A DNA stretch of 64,000 bases from Arthrobacter sp. 131MFCol6.1 (GCF_000374925.1 NZ_KB895541.1:1118122-1182121); one strand, 5' to 3'. Shown: positions 34,789 to 46,219, counted from the stretch's first letter. Program-made: numbers and translations. Notes: generated from the letters alone by a model not told the origin.

Positions 34789-36416
34789 TGCCCCCGAAAT
34801 TGAAGGTGGACCTCGCCCCGTCCACCATGAAGGAACTCAAGGACACGCTCTGGAAGGCCGCGGACAAACTGCGCGGTTCCATGGATGCCTCCCAGTACAA
34901 GGACGTGATCCTGGGACTGGTGTTCCTGAAGTACGTCTCGGACGCCTTCGAGGAGCGCCGCGGGCAGATTCAGGCGGAGCTGGAGGCGGATGGGCTCAAC
35001 GAGGAACAGATCGCCCAGCTGATCGACGACGTGGACGAGTACACCGGCCGCGGCGTGTTCTGGGTCTCGGAACGTGCCCGATGGGCCCACCTTGCCGAGA
35101 ACGCCAAGGGCTTGCCTGGGATGGACGGTGAGCAGCCCAAGTCGATCGGCCAGCTCATCGATGAAGCCATGGACCTAATAATGGCTGACAACAAGTCACT
35201 GGCCGCCACACTCCCCCGCATCTACAACCGGGACAACGTGGACCAGCGCCGCCTCGGCGAACTCCTGGACCTGTTCAACTCCGCCCGCTTCACCGGCCAA
35301 GGGGCCAGCAAGGCCCGCGACCTGCTCGGGGAGGTCTACGAATACTTCCTCGAGAAGTTCGCCAAGGCCGAGGGCAAGCGCGGCGGCGAGTTCTACACCC
35401 CCGCCGGCGTGGTCCGCGTCCTGGTGGAAGTCCTGGAACCGCACCGCGGCCGCGTCTACGACCCGTGCTGCGGCTCGGGCGGCATGTTCGTCCAGGCCGA
35501 GAAGTTCCTCGCCGCGCACAATATGGAGGGCTCGGACATCTCCGTCTACGGCCAGGAGCTCAACGAGCGCACCTGGCGGATGGCCAAGATGAACCTCGCC
35601 ATCCACGGCCTCAACGCCAACCTCGCCTCCCGCTGGGGCGACACCTTTGCCCGCGACCAGCACCCCGAGCTGAGCGGGACCAACGGCGCGGACTTCATCA
35701 TGGCCAACCCGCCCTTCAACATCAAGGACTGGGCGCGTTCCGAGTCCGACCCCCGTTGGAAGTACGGCGTGCCGCCGGCCGGGAACGCCAACTACGCCTG
35801 GATCCAGCACATCATTTCCAAGCTGGCCCCCGGCGGCAGCGCCGGCGTGGTCATGGCCAACGGCTCCATGTCCTCCAACTCCGGCGGCGAAGGCGAGATC
35901 CGCGCCCAGCTGGTCGAGGCGGACCTGGTCTCCTGCATGGTAGCCCTGCCCACCCACCTCTTTCGCAGCACCGGCATCCCGGTCTGCACCTGGTTCTTCG
36001 CCAAAGACAAGACCGCCGGTATGAACGGCTCCGTCGACCGCGCCGGGCAGGTACTGTTCATCGACGCCCGCAACCTCGGCTACATGGTGGACCGCGCCGA
36101 GCGTGCCCTGTCAGATGAGGACATCGCCAAGATCGCCAACACCTATCACGCGTGGCGCGGGACTTCCTCCGCAATTGAGGCCGGCCTGACGTACGACGAC
36201 GAAGCCGGCTTCTGCTACTCAGCCAGCCTCGCGGAGGTCAAGGCAGCGGACTATGCGCTTACGCCGGGCCGGTATGTCGGGGCGGCGGACGTTGAGGACG
36301 ACGGCGAGCCGATTGAGGAGAAGATCGCACGGCTGTCCGAGGAGCTGTTTGCGCAGTTAGAGGAGTCGGAGCGGCTGGCTGCTGTCGTTCGTGACCAGCT
36401 GGGGAGGGTCTCATGA
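34788..36416 (+). CDS. hsdM: Type I restriction-modification methylase subunit HsdM
   Basis: The 542-residue subunit has the N-terminal HsdM helical domain (LKDTLWKAADKLRGSMD... ILGLVFLKYVSDAFEERR), SAM-binding motif I DPCCGSGGMFVQA and the catalytic NPPFN. It transfers methyl from SAM to adenine N6 in a bipartite site chosen by HsdS. Length is normal for the family. Start ATG 34788 overlaps the upstream stop by one base, and the stop overlaps the hsdS ATG by four (ATGA), so the operon is translationally coupled. Confidence 0.95.
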   Translation: MPPKLKVDLAPSTMKELKDTLWKAADKLRGSMDASQYKDVILGLVFLKYVSDAFEERRGQIQAELEADGLNEEQIAQLIDDVDEYTGRGVFWVSERARWAHLAENAKGLPGMDGEQPKSIGQLIDEAMDLIMADNKSLAATLPRIYNRDNVDQRRLGELLDLFNSARFTGQGASKARDLLGEVYEYFLEKFAKAEGKRGGEFYTPAGVVRVLVEVLEPHRGRVYDPCCGSGGMFVQAEKFLAAHNMEGSDISVYGQELNERTWRMAKMNLAIHGLNANLASRWGDTFARDQHPELSGTNGADFIMANPPFNIKDWARSESDPRWKYGVPPAGNANYAWIQHIISKLAPGGSAGVVMANGSMSSNSGGEGEIRAQLVEADLVSCMVALPTHLFRSTGIPVCTWFFAKDKTAGMNGSVDRAGQVLFIDARNLGYMVDRAERALSDEDIAKIANTYHAWRGTSSAIEAGLTYDDEAGFCYSASLAEVKAADYALTPGRYVGAADVEDDGEPIEEKIARLSEELFAQLEESERLAAVVRDQLGRVS

Positions 36417-37651
36417 ATGTCACCCGCGTCGTGAGCATCGGGGACCTTGTGTCAGCCGGCGTGCTCCAAGTCGGAGACGGATACCGTACTAAACGAGCTG
36501 AACACGGTCACCCTGGTTATCGAATTATTCGTGTTGCCGATGTGATGGACGATGTCGTCCGGCTCAACGGTCCGGACTTCGTCTCGGACGAATATGCCAC
36601 CGCGATAGGAGGGAAAGCAGGCCAAACGGGTGACGTTTTGCTGACTACTAAGGGGACCGTTGGCCGCGCGGCCATACTGCCAGAGATAGACGAGAGAGTC
36701 GTCTACAGTCCGCAGCTGTGCTACTTCCGAGTCTTGGAAGACGAGGCGATCACACCCCGTTTTCTGCGCTATTGGTTTAGCAGCACTGAGTTCTGGGGTC
36801 AGGCAGTCGACCGTATGAACAACACGGACATGGCTGCCTACATCAATCTGGCTGACATCCGCTCTCTCAAACTGACCCTTCCTGAAGTTTCCGAACAGCG
36901 GGCGGTTACAGAGGTACTGGGGGCACTCGACGACAAGATCGCCGCAAATTCCCGACTCATCGCAAAGGTCGGGGAGGTCCTAGAAGCGACTTTCGCTTTG
37001 CTTTGCGGGCAGCCCGACGGGATGATCCCGTTCAGCGACATTGCGACTATCACGAAGGGCGTGTCATATCGAAGCGCAGACCTTTGTGATTCGTCCACTG
37101 CCCTTGTCACATTGAAGTCATTCGACAGAAACGGCGGGTACTCCCTCAGAGGACTCAAGGAGTATTCCGGCCCGTTCAAGCCTGCTCAACAGATCGCACC
37201 TGGCGAATTGGTCGTGGCCCAAACAGACTTGACCCAAGCGGCAGAAGTGGTCGGACGAGCGGTGCGCGTCCCACGAGCCTCCGGCTACGAAAGGCTCGTC
37301 GCAAGCTTGGACCTGGCCATCGTTCGTCCGAGCCAGGACTCGCCAGTCGAATTCCTGCTTGGCGTGATGTTGCAGGGGCGCTTCAGAGCACACTGCAGGA
37401 GCAGAACAAGCGGCACGACAGTCCTGCACCTAGCATCTGATGCAATTCCATCGTTCCAGGCACCCTTGGTTTCGCAGGACATACAGGAGAACTACGCTGC
37501 CGTGGCGCGTCCGATGCTGCAGCTTCGAGACTCGCTCGAGTACGAGATGGACTCGTTGGCATCAACCCGTGACGCTCTCCTCCCCCAGCTCATCTCCGGC
37601 ATGCTGCGCGTCAAGGATGCCGAGAAAGTGCTGGAGGTCGCGGGGGTATGA
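36413..37651 (+). CDS. hsdS: Type I restriction-modification specificity subunit HsdS
   Basis: The 412-residue protein has two target-recognition domains, about 1-155 and 200-355. Each is followed by a conserved helical region: LPEVSEQRAVTEVLGALDDKIAANSRL after the first, and YEMDSLASTRDALLPQLISG after the second. The TRDs determine the bipartite DNA target, which cannot be predicted here. The ATG lies inside the hsdM stop. The 200-bp gap to hsdR suggests separate expression of the nuclease subunit. Confidence 0.92.
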   Translation: MNVTRVVSIGDLVSAGVLQVGDGYRTKRAEHGHPGYRIIRVADVMDDVVRLNGPDFVSDEYATAIGGKAGQTGDVLLTTKGTVGRAAILPEIDERVVYSPQLCYFRVLEDEAITPRFLRYWFSSTEFWGQAVDRMNNTDMAAYINLADIRSLKLTLPEVSEQRAVTEVLGALDDKIAANSRLIAKVGEVLEATFALLCGQPDGMIPFSDIATITKGVSYRSADLCDSSTALVTLKSFDRNGGYSLRGLKEYSGPFKPAQQIAPGELVVAQTDLTQAAEVVGRAVRVPRASGYERLVASLDLAIVRPSQDSPVEFLLGVMLQGRFRAHCRSRTSGTTVLHLASDAIPSFQAPLVSQDIQENYAAVARPMLQLRDSLEYEMDSLASTRDALLPQLISGMLRVKDAEKVLEVAGV

Positions 37652-37853
37652 CGGTCGGGCGAGGGTGCGCGTCAGCTAGCAATGCCAACGCCCTTCGCTG
37701 AAGCCTAGGCGGCCAGAAAAATTATGCCAGTGCCGCTTACACCATTGCATTGGAACCACTACTTCGCCCTCGGGCTACCCAGTTAGTAGTGACTCGGGTC
37801 CGAACTTTCACACGACATTTAGCATGACATCCGGTTTATCAGGGGGAACCACC

Positions 37854-40800
37854 GTGACAGCAGCACCCGCAGTAGCCTTTTCCGAAGCCGATTGGGAGGG
37901 CATGGCCCTAGACCGTTTGGCCGAGCCGCTCGGCTGGAAACCGGTATCCGGGCAGGACATCGCGCCCGGCAGGGGCGAGCGGGTCTCTTGGGACGAGCTG
38001 CTGATCCGGCCCCGGCTGCTTGCTGCCCTGCAGCGCTTCAACCCTACGGTTCCAGCTCAGTATTTGCAGCAGGCCCTGGCCGAAATTGCCTCGCCCAAGT
38101 CCAACGACGCCATCACCGAGAATCACCGCCTGCACAACTACCTCGTGGACGGTTACCGGCTCAGCTACATCGACTCGGACGGCAACGAGGCCAACCCCAC
38201 CATCCATCTGCTCAGCTCGGACCCGGACCAGAACGACTGGCTCGCCGTCAACCAGGTCACCCTGGTGCAGGGCGACTACAAACGCCGCTTCGACGTCGTG
38301 CTCTACTGCAACGGCATGCCGGTCAGCATCATCGAACTGAAGAAGGCCGGCAGCGCCACCGCCGACGTCGCCTCCGCCCACGCCCAGCTGCAGACCTACC
38401 TGCGCGAGTTCCCCATGGCATTCCGTTTCTGCGTGTTCACGCTCGCCTCGGACGGGATCCAGGCCAAGTACGGCACGCCGTTCACTCCCCTCAACCACTT
38501 CTCACCGTGGAATGTCGACGACGACGGCATCCCGGTCGCGCCCGGGTTCATGGAAGACGGCGAAGCCGTGACCGCATTGGAGACCGCGCTCAACGGCCTC
38601 TACAACGTGGATCGTTTCCTTCAGCTGACTCGCAATTTCACCGCGTTTGATCAGAGCTCGGACGGGCTCAGCAAGCGGATCGCCAAACCGCACCAGTATT
38701 TCGCCGTGACCAAGGCTGTCGGCAGCACCGTTACGGCCGTGGAAAGCAACGGCAAGGCCGGCGTTGTCTGGCACACGCAGGGCTCCGGCAAATCCATGGA
38801 GATGGAGCTCTACGCCAACTTGGTGGCCCGGAGTTCAAAGCTGAAGAACCCGACCGTAGTGGTCATCACAGACCGCAACGAACTCGACGGCCAGCTATTC
38901 GAAGGGTTCAGCCGGAGCCTACTGCTCGCGGAATCCCCCAAGCAGATCAAGAAACGCTCCGAGCTCCGAGACGAATTGAGCAACCGCACCACCGGCGGCA
39001 TCTATTTCACCACGCTGCAGAAGTTCGGCCGCAGCAAGTCGGAGAAGGACGCCGGCTCGGACCACCCGCTGCTGTCGAACCGCCGCAACATCATCGTGGT
39101 CGTGGATGAGGCCCATCGCTCGCACTACGACGATCTGAACGGCTACGCCCGGCACCTGCGGGACGCGCTCCCCCACGCAACTCTGATCGCGTTTACCGGC
39201 ACGCCGCTTTCCTTCGCCGACCGCAATACTCGAGAGGTTTTCGGTGATGACATCGACGTGTACGACCTCTCCCGTGCGGTGGAAGACGGCGCCACGGTTC
39301 AGGTGTACTTCGAGCCGCGGCTCATCAAGGTGGGCCTGGCCTCGAACATCACGGAAGAAGACCTGGACAAGTCCGCCGACGAGGCGACTGCCGGTCTGGA
39401 CGACACCGAGCGGGCGCGCATCGAGGCGAGCGTCGCCGTCGTGAACGCGGTCTACGGTGCGCCGCAGCGGATCGCTGCGCTTGCGGCCGACCTGGTGTCG
39501 CACTGGGAGAACCGCAGCGCCCGCATGGGCAAATTCATCGAGGGCCCCGGCAAGGCCATGATCGTGGGCGGGACGCGGGAAATCTGCGCGAAGCTGTACA
39601 CGGCGATCGTGGAACTGCGGCCCGAGTGGCATTCCGACGACTTGGCCAAGGGCAAGATCAAGGTGGTCTACTCCGGGAACGCATCCGATGTGCCGCCGGT
39701 CTCCGACCACGTGCGCCGCGATTCTGCGAATGCAACGGTGAAGGAGCGGCTCAAGGACATTGACGACGAGCTGGAGTTGGTGATCGTCAAGGACATGATG
39801 CTCACCGGCTTCGACGCCCCACCGCTGCACACCCTGTACCTGGACCGGCCACTCAAGGGCGCGTTGCTGATGCAGACGCTGGCGCGCGTGAACCGCACGT
39901 TCCGCGGCAAGGAGGACGGGCTGCTGGTGGCGTATGCTCCGCTGGCGGAGAACCTGGCCAAGGCGCTGGGAGAGTACACGCAGTCCGACCGGGTGAACAA
40001 ACCCGTGGGCAAGAACACTGACGAGGCCGTTGTGGCTGCACGTGGTCTGGTGGATTCCCTGCGCGAGCTGCTCGCTGGCTACGACTGGCGGGCAGTGCTG
40101 ATGAGGGGCGGCCCGAAGGCGTTTGTGTCCGCGGCGACGGGGGCTGCGAACTACCTACGCAGCCCGGAGACTCCCGGAAACCAGCCGGCCGCCGGCGAGG
40201 AGACGCTCGCCTCGAAGTACCGGCGGTTCTCCAGCAAGCTGTCCCGGGCGTGGGCACTGTGCTCCGGATCCGAGACCCTGGCAGAGCTGCGACCGGAAAT
40301 CCAGGTCTACGAAGAGACCCGCGTGTACATGGCCAAGTTCGACGCCGCCGACCGGCAGGCCAGCGGCGAGCCGGTGCCGGAAGAGATCCAGCGGCTGCTG
40401 GGCAACCTGATCGCTACCGCAACCTCCTCCGGCGAGGTCCTGGACATCTACGAGGCCGCCGGCATGCCCAAGCCGTCGCTTGATGACCTGACACCCGAGT
40501 TCATTGCAAAGACTCAGCAGGCGCGGAATCCGCAGCTTGCAATCGAGGCTTTGCGGAAGCTCATCGCTGACGAGTCCGCTAAGACCACCCGGAACAACGT
40601 AATTCGACAGCGGGCCTTCTCCGAGCGGATCACCGAGCTGATGAAGAAGTACACCAACCAACAGCTGACATCGGCGGAAGTGATTGCCGAACTGGTGGAG
40701 CTGGCCCGTGAGGTTGCCGCCGAGGGCCACCGCGGCGCCCAGTTCACTCCCCCGCTGAATACAGACGAACTTGCCTTCTACGATGCTGTGGCTTCGAATG

Positions 40801-41048
40801 AATCGGCCGTAGAAGTCCAGGGCGAAGGCGTACTGGCTGACATCGCCCGTGAACTGGTCTCAGTGATGCGGCGGGACGTGCGCACCGACTGGACCGTCCG
40901 CGACGACGTCCGCGCCAAGCTGCGATCCTCGATCAAGCGACTCCTGGTCCGTTTCGGATACCCGCCGGACAAGCAGCCCGAAGCCATCAAGCTGGTCATG
41001 GAGCAAATGGAATCAATGGCCCCGCGGTTTGCCGAGGCACGGAGCTAA
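37854..41048 (+). CDS. hsdR: Type I restriction endonuclease subunit HsdR
   Basis: The 1064-residue subunit has a PD-(D/E)xK nuclease domain near 140-165 (FDVVLYCNGMPVSIIELKK) and SF2 translocase motifs: Walker A HTQGSGKS near 305, DEAHRS near 418 and LIAFTGTP. Late motifs (MLTGFDAPPLHTLYLDRPL, ARVNRTF) follow, then the C-terminal HsdR helical region. It cleaves unmethylated DNA after ATP-driven translocation as part of HsdR2M2S1. GTG 37854 is preferred because AGGGGGA sits six bases upstream. ATG 37824 is an in-frame alternative with no clear ribosome-binding site. All catalytic elements appear intact. Confidence 0.93.
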   Translation: MTAAPAVAFSEADWEGMALDRLAEPLGWKPVSGQDIAPGRGERVSWDELLIRPRLLAALQRFNPTVPAQYLQQALAEIASPKSNDAITENHRLHNYLVDGYRLSYIDSDGNEANPTIHLLSSDPDQNDWLAVNQVTLVQGDYKRRFDVVLYCNGMPVSIIELKKAGSATADVASAHAQLQTYLREFPMAFRFCVFTLASDGIQAKYGTPFTPLNHFSPWNVDDDGIPVAPGFMEDGEAVTALETALNGLYNVDRFLQLTRNFTAFDQSSDGLSKRIAKPHQYFAVTKAVGSTVTAVESNGKAGVVWHTQGSGKSMEMELYANLVARSSKLKNPTVVVITDRNELDGQLFEGFSRSLLLAESPKQIKKRSELRDELSNRTTGGIYFTTLQKFGRSKSEKDAGSDHPLLSNRRNIIVVVDEAHRSHYDDLNGYARHLRDALPHATLIAFTGTPLSFADRNTREVFGDDIDVYDLSRAVEDGATVQVYFEPRLIKVGLASNITEEDLDKSADEATAGLDDTERARIEASVAVVNAVYGAPQRIAALAADLVSHWENRSARMGKFIEGPGKAMIVGGTREICAKLYTAIVELRPEWHSDDLAKGKIKVVYSGNASDVPPVSDHVRRDSANATVKERLKDIDDELELVIVKDMMLTGFDAPPLHTLYLDRPLKGALLMQTLARVNRTFRGKEDGLLVAYAPLAENLAKALGEYTQSDRVNKPVGKNTDEAVVAARGLVDSLRELLAGYDWRAVLMRGGPKAFVSAATGAANYLRSPETPGNQPAAGEETLASKYRRFSSKLSRAWALCSGSETLAELRPEIQVYEETRVYMAKFDAADRQASGEPVPEEIQRLLGNLIATATSSGEVLDIYEAAGMPKPSLDDLTPEFIAKTQQARNPQLAIEALRKLIADESAKTTRNNVIRQRAFSERITELMKKYTNQQLTSAEVIAELVELAREVAAEGHRGAQFTPPLNTDELAFYDAVASNESAVEVQGEGVLADIARELVSVMRRDVRTDWTVRDDVRAKLRSSIKRLLVRFGYPPDKQPEAIKLVMEQMESMAPRFAEARS

Positions 41049-41104
41049 CCACACCAGAGATTCCGCCGTCTGGCGGTGGCACTAGAAACACGAAAAATGG
41101 AGAA

Positions 41105-41779
41105 ATGACTACTAACGAAACATCCACTGCAAGGCCGGTTTCTGCACCCCCGCCGGCTCCCGACCGGAAGAATTCTTTGATGAAAGGCATCGCGCTTTTG
41201 GTGCTTGGCGCACTAGTGGCGCTAGCCGGAGTCACTGCAGCGAATGCGTTTGGGCTCAATCCATTCCAGTCGCGTCAGATCGACCGGAGCCAGCCCACGC
41301 TGCTGAAGTCGATTCAGAACGTCAGCCGGTTCCAAGCCGCAGTCGGAAACTTCGAAAAAGTGATTGATATCGAGGATGACATTGCGGGGGTGCCCGCCAT
41401 CATCGCCGGACGGCGGACGCTTTTTGTCGCAGCGGGCACAGTGAATGCCTATGTTGACCTTTCCGGCCTTACCGACAAAGACCTAGAGCTGTCGCAGGAC
41501 GGCAAGACGGCGACGGTTCGGCTGCCCGAGTCTCAGCTCGAGAAACCCAACCTCGACTTTGACCGATCCCATATATACGATCAGAACCGCGGAATCTTCG
41601 ACCTGATCGCCGACGGGTTCGAGGCGCCGGATCAGGCGAAACTCTACAAGCTCGCCGAGACGAAGTTTGCTGCCGCGGCGGCGGAGTCGGAGCTCCGTAA
41701 GCAGGCCACCGAGAACACCAAGGCATTTTTGACCAGCTTGTGCGGCAGGCTCGGACTCCAGGTCACTTTCCGCGACTAG
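41105..41779 (+). CDS. DUF4230 family membrane-anchored protein
   Basis: The 224-residue protein has a Pro-rich cytosolic N-terminus, one membrane segment at about 27-47 (GIALLVLGALVALAGVTAA), and an extracellular domain with the DUF4230 pattern (GNFEKVIDIEDD, LFVAAGTVNAYVDLSGL, VRLPESQLEKPNLD, AAAESELRKQATENTKAFL). ATG 41105 has a weak AAAAATGGAGAA leader. The function of the family is unknown. It follows hsdR by 56 bp but is a common chromosomal gene and probably independent. Confidence 0.75.
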   Translation: MTTNETSTARPVSAPPPAPDRKNSLMKGIALLVLGALVALAGVTAANAFGLNPFQSRQIDRSQPTLLKSIQNVSRFQAAVGNFEKVIDIEDDIAGVPAIIAGRRTLFVAAGTVNAYVDLSGLTDKDLELSQDGKTATVRLPESQLEKPNLDFDRSHIYDQNRGIFDLIADGFEAPDQAKLYKLAETKFAAAAAESELRKQATENTKAFLTSLCGRLGLQVTFRD

Positions 41780-41857
41780 GGCGGACGAATCAGGGCGCGC
41801 TCGGCACAGGTAGAAAGCTCAGCCGTTCTGGCCGACATCCGGAATGCTGGCCGACAC

Positions 41858-41895
41858 GAAACGACCCCGCACGCTCCTGCGTGCGGGGTCGTTTC
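41858..41895. terminator. Bidirectional terminator, 17-bp perfect stem
   Basis: GAAACGACCCCGCACGC (41858-41874) pairs fully with GCGTGCGGGGTCGTTTC (41879-41895), loop TCCT. It sits between the convergent DUF4230 and nrdF genes. Confidence 0.9.
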
Positions 41896-41906
41896 TGCTG
41901 AACAGA

Positions 41907-42902
<996 letters not shown>

Positions 42903-42971
42903 TTAGTTCTTAGTTAAAGCGTACGACGGCGGGCGGGCGCCCGCCGTCGTACTGTCACGATTTAGTTGAAG

Positions 42972-45197
42972 CTACAGCATGCAGCTGACGCAGCCCTCTA
43001 CCTCAGTCCCTTCAAGCGCGAGCTGGCGGAGACGGATGTAGTAGATGGTCTTGATGCCCTTCTTCCAGGCATAGATCTGGGCCTTGTTGATGTCGCGCGT
43101 GGTGGCGGTGTCCTTGAAGAACAGCGTCAGGGACAGGCCCTGGTCCACGTGCTGCGTGGCGGCGGCATACGTGTCGATGACCTTCTCGTAGCCGATCTCG
43201 TACGCGTCCTGGTAGTACTCCAGGTTGTCGTTCGTCAGGTACGGCGCCGGGTAGTACACGCGGCCCAGCTTGCCTTCCTTGCGGATCTCAATCTTGGACG
43301 CCACCGGGTGGATCGAGGAGGTGGAGTTGTTGATGTAGGAGATCGAGCCGGTGGGCGGCACGGCCTGCAGGTTCTGGTTGTAGATGCCGTGCTCCATGAC
43401 GGAGGCCTTCAGCTCGCGCCAGTCATCCTGCGTGGGGATGTGGATGTTCTTGAACAGTTCCGCGACCTTCTCGGTCTGCGGGACCCATTCCTGGTCCGTG
43501 TACTTGTCGAAGAACTCGCCCGAGGCGTACTTGGACTTCTCGAAGCCGCCGAAGGTCTGGCCGGTCTGGATGGCCAGCAGGTTGGAGGCGCGGACCGCGT
43601 GGAACACCACCGAGTAGAAGTAGATGTTGGTGAAGTCCAGGCCCTCTTCGGAACCGTAGTGGACCCGCTCGCGCGCCAGGTAGCCGTGCAGGTTCATCTG
43701 GCCGAGGCCGATCGCGTGGCTCTGGTCGTTACCGCGGGCAATCGAGGGCACCGAGGTGATGTTGGACATGTCCGAGACGGCCGAGAGCGACCGGATGGCC
43801 GTCTCGATGGTCAGGCCGAAGTCCGGCGAGTCCATGGTCTTGGCGATGTTCAGCGAACCCAGGTTGCAGGAGATGTCCTTGCCGGTCTGGTCGTAGGACA
43901 GGTCATCGTGGTACGTCGTGGGCTGGGAGACCTGGAGGATCTCGGAGCACAGGTTGGACATGATGATCTTGCCGTCGATCGGGTTTTCCCGGTTCACGGT
44001 GTCCTCGAACATGATGTACGGGTAGCCGGATTCGAACTGGATCTCGGCGAGGGTCTGGAAGAACTCGCGCGCCTTGATCTTGGTCTTCTTGATCCGGGAA
44101 TCGTCCACCATCTCGTAGTACTTCTCGGTGACCGAGACGTCGGAGAACGGCATGCCGTAGACCTTTTCGACGTCGTACGGGGAGAACAGGTACATGTCCT
44201 CGTCCCGCTTGGCCAGCTCGAAGGTGATGTCCGGGATGACGACGCCCAGCGAGAGGGTCTTGATGCGGATCTTCTCGTCCGCGTTCTCGCGCTTGGTGTC
44301 CAGGAAGCGGTAGATGTCCGGGTGGTGCGCGTGCAGGTACACCGCGCCGGCACCCTGGCGGGCGCCGAGCTGGTTGGCGTAGGAGAAGCTGTCCTCGAGG
44401 AGCTTCATCACGGGGATAACGCCGGAGGACTGGTTCTCGATCTGCTTGATCGGCGCGCCGACCTCGCGGATGTTGGTCAGCGCGAAGGCGACGCCGCCGC
44501 CGCGCTTGGAGAGCTGCAGCGCGGAGTTGATGGACCGCCCGATCGACTCCATGTTGTCTTCGATGCGGAGCAGGAAGCAGGAGACCAGCTCGCCGCGCTG
44601 GCGCTTGCCGGCGTTCAGGAACGTCGGAGTGGCCGGCTGGAAGCGGCCCTCGATGATCTCGTCCACCATCTGGGTGGCGAGCTTCTCGTCGCCGCGGGCC
44701 AGGTGCAGGGCCACCATGCAGACGCGGTCCTCGTAGCGCTCCAGGAAGCGCTTTCCGTCGAACGTCTTTAGGGTGTAGGAGGTGTAGAACTTGAACGCGC
44801 CGAGGAAGGTCTCGAAGCGGAACTTCTTCTTGTACGCGCAGTTGTAGAGCTCGCGGATGAAGTTCATCGTGTACTGGTCGAGGGTTTCGCGCTCGTAGTA
44901 CTCGTTCTTGACGAGGTAGTCCAGCTTTTCCTCGAGGTCATGGAAGAACACGGTGTTGTTGTTCACGTGCTGCAGGAAGTACTGGTGCGCGGCCTCGCGG
45001 TCGGCCTCGAACTGGATTTCCCCGTTGGGGCCGTAGAGGTTCAGCATGGCGTTCAGCTCGTGGTAGCCCAGGCCCTTGTAGGCGGCCGGCATTTCGTGCT
45101 TCTTCTGCTGTTCCTGCTTCTCAACAGCGGCGGCGCCGGTGCCGGTGTGCAGGCCTGCGCCTTCAGTTACTGCTTTGTCTGCGACAGTCGTGTCCAA
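42972..45197 (-). CDS. nrdE: Class Ib ribonucleotide reductase alpha subunit
   Basis: NrdE is the catalytic subunit. Active-site features are visible: ELVSCFLL (first redox Cys), NLCSEI (thiyl-radical Cys with the catalytic Glu), and the C-terminal CVSCML redox pair, which receives electrons from NrdH. TTG 45197 (741 aa) is the likely start, overlapping the end of nrdI. The conserved part ([15 protein letters not shown]) begins about 48 residues in, so a downstream start such as ATG 45092 cannot be excluded. The open frame to 45281 is not credible. Confidence 0.95.
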   Translation of the reverse strand: MDTTVADKAVTEGAGLHTGTGAAAVEKQEQQKKHEMPAAYKGLGYHELNAMLNLYGPNGEIQFEADREAAHQYFLQHVNNNTVFFHDLEEKLDYLVKNEYYERETLDQYTMNFIRELYNCAYKKKFRFETFLGAFKFYTSYTLKTFDGKRFLERYEDRVCMVALHLARGDEKLATQMVDEIIEGRFQPATPTFLNAGKRQRGELVSCFLLRIEDNMESIGRSINSALQLSKRGGGVAFALTNIREVGAPIKQIENQSSGVIPVMKLLEDSFSYANQLGARQGAGAVYLHAHHPDIYRFLDTKRENADEKIRIKTLSLGVVIPDITFELAKRDEDMYLFSPYDVEKVYGMPFSDVSVTEKYYEMVDDSRIKKTKIKAREFFQTLAEIQFESGYPYIMFEDTVNRENPIDGKIIMSNLCSEILQVSQPTTYHDDLSYDQTGKDISCNLGSLNIAKTMDSPDFGLTIETAIRSLSAVSDMSNITSVPSIARGNDQSHAIGLGQMNLHGYLARERVHYGSEEGLDFTNIYFYSVVFHAVRASNLLAIQTGQTFGGFEKSKYASGEFFDKYTDQEWVPQTEKVAELFKNIHIPTQDDWRELKASVMEHGIYNQNLQAVPPTGSISYINNSTSSIHPVASKIEIRKEGKLGRVYYPAPYLTNDNLEYYQDAYEIGYEKVIDTYAAATQHVDQGLSLTLFFKDTATTRDINKAQIYAWKKGIKTIYYIRLRQLALEGTEVEGCVSCML

Positions 45198-45676
45198 AAC
45201 TCTTCCAATCCTTGTTGTACACGGTTGACGTCTTCCGGCGTCCCCATGAGTTCGAAGCGATATAGGTGCGGGACCTTGCACTTGGCGGCGATGATGTCCC
45301 CTGCCATGCAGTAGTTGTCCCCGAAATTGGTGTTTCCTGCGCCGATCACTCCGCGGATCAGCTTCCGGTTGCCCGGATCGTTCAAAAACCTGATGACCTG
45401 CTTTGGAACAGATCCCTCTCCCCCGGTGCCGCCATAGGTCGGGAGCAACAAAACGTAGGGCTCCCGGGCCACCAGCGGAGCGTCCCTCGGGTAGAGGGGG
45501 ATCCTGGCGGCGTCGACGCCCAGCTTCGTTACGAAGCGTGCGGTATTTTCGGAGGTGGAGGAAAAGTAGATGAGCCGGCAGTGCGTTGTGGTGGCCGGTG
45601 CTGCCGTGCTGACCGCTTCCCCGCTGTCAGCCGTGGCAGCCACCCGATCTTCAGTTATTAGAGCCACGGTGGTCAC
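45167..45676 (-). CDS. nrdI: NrdI flavodoxin-like activator
   Basis: The 169-residue protein has the NrdI flavin fold: [15 protein letters not shown] phosphate loop, [11 protein letters not shown] and [18 protein letters not shown]. NrdI supplies superoxide to form the Mn(III)2-tyrosyl cofactor of NrdF. GTG 45676 gives an N-terminal extension of about 33 residues before the conserved domain. The 3' end overlaps the preferred nrdE start by about 30 bp. Confidence 0.93.
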   Translation of the reverse strand: MTTVALITEDRVAATADSGEAVSTAAPATTTHCRLIYFSSTSENTARFVTKLGVDAARIPLYPRDAPLVAREPYVLLLPTYGGTGGEGSVPKQVIRFLNDPGNRKLIRGVIGAGNTNFGDNYCMAGDIIAAKCKVPHLYRFELMGTPEDVNRVQQGLEEFWTRLSQTKQ

Positions 45677-45738
45677 CTCATCTACCGTGAATTCTTGCCT
45701 GGTAGCGGCGTCCTGGGCTTTTCAGGCGACAGGGCGTT

Positions 45739-45984
45739 TCAGGCTACAGCTACGGCGGCAGCCTGCGCCAGTTCTTCGATCTTGTCCGGGCGGAAACCTG
45801 ACCAGTGGTCCTGGTCGGTGACGACAACGGGGGCCTGCATGTAGCCCAGGGACTTCAGGCGCTCAAGGGCTTCCGCGTCCTGGGAAATGTCGACGCTCTG
45901 GTAGGCGATGCCCTTCTTGTCCAGCGCGCGGTAGGTCGCGTTGCACTGAACGCAGGCCGGCTTCGTGTAAACCGTAACGGTCAT
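45739..45984 (-). CDS. nrdH: NrdH glutaredoxin-like electron donor
   Basis: The 81-residue protein has the thioredoxin-fold redox site CVQC (TVYTKPACVQCNATYRAL) and the NrdH signature WSGFRPDKIEEL. It reduces the NrdE C-terminal disulfide. ATG 45984 has AAAGGGGA upstream. The frame to 46023 is not needed. It is the first gene of the nrdHIEF operon, 62 bp from nrdI. Confidence 0.95.
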   Translation of the reverse strand: MTVTVYTKPACVQCNATYRALDKKGIAYQSVDISQDAEALERLKSLGYMQAPVVVTDQDHWSGFRPDKIEELAQAAAVAVA

Positions 45985-46072
45985 GGTCCTGTCCCCTTTG
46001 TTGAAGTCTTCTGTGGAGCGCAATCCCGGCTCCGGATGTCCCGCGCTGATGCTCTGCTGGAACTGTATGTCG

Positions 46073-46088
46073 ATACTACATGTAGTGC
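46073..46088. promoter_or_regulatory. NrdR-box-like dyad upstream of nrdH
   Basis: ACTACATGTAGT (46075-46086) is a perfect palindrome similar to the NrdR box (ACACTATATATAGTGT-like) and lies about 90 bp upstream of nrdH. A weaker TGTATTACAAGTATG string at about 46115-46130 may be the second box. NrdR pairs normally sit at a whole number of helical turns, and this spacing is about four turns. Confidence 0.55.
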
Positions 46089-46150
46089 AAGAGCCTCATG
46101 TGGACCCCAAGATGATGTATTACAAGTATGTCATTTAACCCACCTTTAAT

Positions 46151-46219
46151 CCACAGGAGGGTGTCCTCCAAATGTCCGGATTTCCGCCATTTTCGCGGAC
46201 GAAATCCACACCCTGTGGA
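46151..46219. other. Hairpin-rich stretch between nrdH and cfa-like gene
   Basis: GGAGG-GTGT-CCTCC (about 46156-46169) and TCCACA-CCC-TGTGGA (46205-46219) can each fold. CCACAGG...CCTGTGG also links the ends. It could be the distal promoter region of the nrd operon or a small RNA. No gene is seen in 46089-46333. Confidence 0.35.
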
